Shown here in pieces: positions 61,705 through 64,000 of a stretch of 64,000 nucleotides of DNA. Below the pieces are notes generated by a model. That model made no database searches. It was not told where the DNA came from and saw nothing but the letters and a program-made list of their open reading frames with translations. Source of the stretch: Acidovorax sp. SUPP3334 (lineage in GTDB: Bacteria > Pseudomonadota > Gammaproteobacteria > Burkholderiales > Burkholderiaceae_C). The DNA lies in NCBI RefSeq assembly GCF_030159055.1, contig NZ_BQXQ01000007.1, forward strand, positions 89,508 through 153,507, in the 5' to 3' direction. Made by a program: the position numbers and the translations under genes. Numbering within the stretch: the first letter of the stretch is position 1; every line of letters begins with the position of its first letter.

Positions 61705-63069
61705 TCAGCGGGCCGCCGGGCCGGGTGCGTCGTTCACTTGGCGCAGCGGCGTGAGCAGGAAGGCCAGCGCCGCCACGACGACCAGCGCGCCGCCGCAGCC
61801 CGCGAACAACTGGGCCAGCGTGATGCCCCTCATCACCCATCCCGTGACGGCGGCGGAAATCGGCGCCAGGCCCATGAAAATGAACATGAACAGCGCCATC
61901 GCCCGGCCGATCAGCGCCGGTGGCACCCGCTGCTGGATCCACGTGAAGATGCGCACCTGCATGAAGCCGCCCAGCAGGCCGATGGCCAGCATGAGCGCAA
62001 TGCCTTGCCAGAGCGCGCCGATCACGCCCATGGGGATGAACAGCAGGCCGATGGTGGCGTCGAACGCCAGCAGTGTCATTCCCAGGCTGCCCCAGCGCAG
62101 GCGCGGCAGCATGCCCGAGGCCACCATGCCTGCCAGCGTGCCCGCACCGTGCGCCCCGACCAGCGTGCCGAACGCGGCGGCGCCCAGGTGGGGCAGGCTG
62201 CTGGCCAGCACCGGCATGGCGATGTGCAGCGGGCCCATGATGAGCACCGCCACCGCGCTCCAGTAGAGAAAGCAGGTGCGCAGTTCGCGGTCGCGCCAGA
62301 AGTGCGCCAGACCCTGTGCCACCGAGGCCAGCACCGCAGGCGCGGCGGTGCCGTCGGGGCGGGCGGGGCGGGCGGACGGGGCCGGCACCGCTGGCAGCAG
62401 GCGCACCTTGGACAGCGTCCAGGCCGAAAGGCCGAAGCTGAGCGCATCGAGCCCGAAGGCGACGCCGATGCCGGTCGCGTTGGCCATGGCGTTGCCCACC
62501 GCGCCGGCGCTGGTGCCGCCCGCGCCCCCGCCCCCGTTGGTGCCGTCGCCGAACAGGGCGATCAGCAACCCGGCCAGTAGCGGGCCGAGGAACATCGTGA
62601 ACTGGCGGATGCCCATGCTGATGCCGTTGGCGGCCTGCAGCTGCGTGCGTGGCACCACGTGGGGCAGCATGGCCGTGCCGGCCGGAATGCTGAAGGCGGT
62701 GGCCAGGCCGATGGCCAGCGACAGCGCATAGACCATCCACAGCGTGAGCGCGCCGGTCAGCACCAGCGCGCTGAGCACGCCCAGCAAGGCCAGGTTGGCG
62801 TATTTGGTGAGCATCAGCACCTGCTTGGGCGAGTGGCGGTCCACCAGCGCGCCGCCGACCAGGATGAACAGCGCGCGCGGCACGCTCATGAGGGCCAGCA
62901 CCGTTCCGAGCACCAGCGTGTCGCCGGTCATCTGCAGCACGAGCCAGGGCAGGGCGATGAGCGTGAACTGGTCGCCCAGCATGGTGAGGGCCGTGCCGCT
63001 GAGCATCCAGCGGAAGTCGGGGTTCCGGAACAGCGCGGCGCGCGGGTCGTTGGGCGGTGAAGGTGGCAT
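61705..63069 (-). CDS. MFS transporter (enterobactin exporter EntS-like family)
   Basis: A 454-residue major-facilitator protein with about 12 membrane segments. The N-terminal half starts FRWMLSGTALTMLGDQFTLI and contains LVDRHSPKQVLMLTKYANLA, the conserved loop 2-3 motif. A long Gly/Ala/Asn-rich loop (GDGTNGGGGAGGTSAGAVGN) joins helices in the middle. The C-terminal helices follow RELRTCFLYWSAVAV. This pattern belongs to the MFS_3/EntS-like efflux group. The substrate is unknown. It is separated by 225 bp from the kinase, which is divergently irrelevant since both are read leftward. Confidence 0.87.
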   Translation of the reverse strand: MPPSPPNDPRAALFRNPDFRWMLSGTALTMLGDQFTLIALPWLVLQMTGDTLVLGTVLALMSVPRALFILVGGALVDRHSPKQVLMLTKYANLALLGVLSALVLTGALTLWMVYALSLAIGLATAFSIPAGTAMLPHVVPRTQLQAANGISMGIRQFTMFLGPLLAGLLIALFGDGTNGGGGAGGTSAGAVGNAMANATGIGVAFGLDALSFGLSAWTLSKVRLLPAVPAPSARPARPDGTAAPAVLASVAQGLAHFWRDRELRTCFLYWSAVAVLIMGPLHIAMPVLASSLPHLGAAAFGTLVGAHGAGTLAGMVASGMLPRLRWGSLGMTLLAFDATIGLLFIPMGVIGALWQGIALMLAIGLLGGFMQVRIFTWIQQRVPPALIGRAMALFMFIFMGLAPISAAVTGWVMRGITLAQLFAGCGGALVVVAALAFLLTPLRQVNDAPGPAAR

Positions 63070-63152
63070 GGGGTCGGTCCGTGGGCTGCACGAGGGGCAG
63101 CGATAGGGGCCGACTGTGAAGCCTCACGCAACGTGAGGGTCAAGCGGTTTTT

Positions 63153-63878
63153 TCAGGCCGACGGCGCCATCGCCGGCTGGCGCGGCACGGCCTGCAGGTA
63201 GTTGCGAACGGGCTCGCTCAGCGGGGAGCCGGCGCGCAGCAATGGCTCGCTGGCCGATGCGCGCATCAGCTTGGCGCGCAGCGCGGCGTCGTTGCGGCAC
63301 AGGGTGCCGAACAGCGTGTCCCACTGTCCGGCGGCATCCCGCGCGCGGGGATGGCCCGGGGGAATGCCTTCGGCCAGCAGAAGCTGTACCTGCTGCTCCA
63401 GCGCCTGCCATTGCGTGTGGTGCACGTGGCCCAGCTGGCGCAGGTCGTCGCGGTCCAGGTAGCGCAGCAGCAGGTCCATGCGCAGCTCTATGGCGGATTC
63501 GATGTAGCGGATCATGTCGCCGGGCGGCGCATGGTTGCGGCCCTGGGTGCTGGGCTCGGTGCGGAACATGTGGCCCCAGCGTTCGAGCAGGTCCACGTCG
63601 CCGCCCATCCAGTGCAGCATGAGCGCCATCCAGCGGTAGGCCAGTGCCTGTACCGCGGGCGTGTCGAACGGCAGGCCCTCGTCCATGGCCTGGCGCACCT
63701 GGTCCTTGACGATCAGCCAGTCGGCTTCGATCCGGTTCCAGCTGGAGAAGATGTGCTTGAGTTCGGCCGCGCTGAAGTGCTTGCCGTAGGTGGCCATGAG
63801 CGCCAGCGCCTGCAGCCAGTTGCCCATGTCGGGTTCGGCGCCGGCCACCAGCCCATCGCGCAGCAGGGCTAGGTGTGA
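63153..63878 (-). pseudogene. MerR-type regulator, TipAS ligand domain only, 5' end lost to an IS
   Basis: The reading frame encodes the TipAS antibiotic-recognition-like domain: SHLALLRDGLVAGAEPDMGN, WLQALALMATYGKHFSAAEL, KDQVRQAMDEGLPFDTPAVQ and ALAYRWMALMLHWMGGDVDL. In intact proteins a MerR HTH precedes it. Upstream of SHLALL the codons read into the IS-like sequence from about 63879 (the open frame extends to an ATG at 63929 within it), so the DNA-binding half has been displaced or lost. It is probably non-functional as a regulator. Confidence 0.78.
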
Positions 63879-64000
63879 TGTCTCAATAGGTTGTTCACCC
63901 GAATGGGTCTGGGAAACTGGAGTTAACACGCTTCAGAGTCACAGAGGGATCCCACCGGATGAACAGCCATAAGAATGCCAGATTGACATTGGAAGGTCGC
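63879..64000 (+). mobile_element. IS481-family insertion sequence, 5' end, continues beyond the window
   Basis: From about TGTCTCAATAGG (63879) the sequence changes from host TipAS gene to an element with the start of an IS481-type transposase at 63959. IS481 ends usually begin TGT. The right end and any target duplication lie outside the window, so the element boundary on this side is approximate. Confidence 0.7.
63959..64000 (+). CDS. IS481-family transposase, first 14 residues
   Basis: MNSHKNARLTLEGR, cut by the window edge. MNSHKNARLT followed by a basic/hydrophobic helix is the typical start of IS481-family transposases in Burkholderiales. A purine-rich AGAGGGA lies 11 bases before the ATG. 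Confidence 0.68.
   Translation, partial: MNSHKNARLTLEGR

Overview
The window is a GC-rich betaproteobacterial chromosome segment. Its gene content points to Comamonadaceae, most likely Acidovorax or a close relative. The evidence is a Bug/TctC solute receptor, a branched-chain amino-acid receptor, the lptFG | pepA-holC divergent arrangement, a CysB-like LysR regulator and a CbiX chelatase. The genus is an inference from gene content; there is no rRNA or tRNA in the window.

Host left arm (1-16.7 kb): the 3' part of fumarylacetoacetase (frameshifted), a PLP aminotransferase, a CysB-type regulator, cbiX, lptG-lptF, pepA-holC with a proline-rich protein, a LivJ/K-type binding protein, a D-2-hydroxyacid dehydrogenase, an AMP-forming acyl-CoA ligase, a PilZ protein, a 2OG-Fe dioxygenase, a UspA protein and a Bug/TctC receptor.

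Prophage (16,695-57,874; 41,180 bp): a complete transposable (Mu-like) prophage of the BcepMu type, with P2-like contractile-tail genes. Its ends are defined to the base. It splits a short-chain dehydrogenase gene just before the catalytic YxxxK motif, is flanked by the 6-bp duplication TGCTTG, and has TG...CA termini. The motif CTGCGAAAAA lies at the same offset (33 bp) from both ends in inverted orientation. Early functions run rightward from about 47.2 kb: gp16-like regulator, small regulators, DDE transposase, HTH-AAA target-selection ATPase, a run of small genes, HU, GemA and Mor. The CI-like repressor and a likely lysogeny-expressed lipoprotein are read leftward. Late functions run leftward from about 45.9 kb: holin, lytic transglycosylase, Rz/Rz1, TraR-type zinc finger, terminase, portal, gpF/gpG, protease, decoration, capsid, sheath, tube, E/E', tape measure, U, X, D, V, W, J, I and fibres. 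They end in a decayed lipoprotein and a truncated adenine methylase, in the place where Mu carries com/mom. A moron with its own terminator sits inside the tail operon. A 230-bp gap between the gpG and protease genes, near the prophage centre, matches the position of Mu's strong gyrase site.

Host right arm (57.9-64 kb): the N-terminal half of the split dehydrogenase, an RluA-type pseudouridine synthase carrying a 15-bp tandem repeat, a hybrid histidine kinase, an MFS transporter, and a TipAS-domain regulator whose DNA-binding half is cut off by an IS481-like element that runs off the window.

Three frameshifts (one in fahA, two in the phage lipoprotein) occur at or near G homopolymers. Either these are real lesions or the assembly has homopolymer errors; this should be settled before calling the genes dead.
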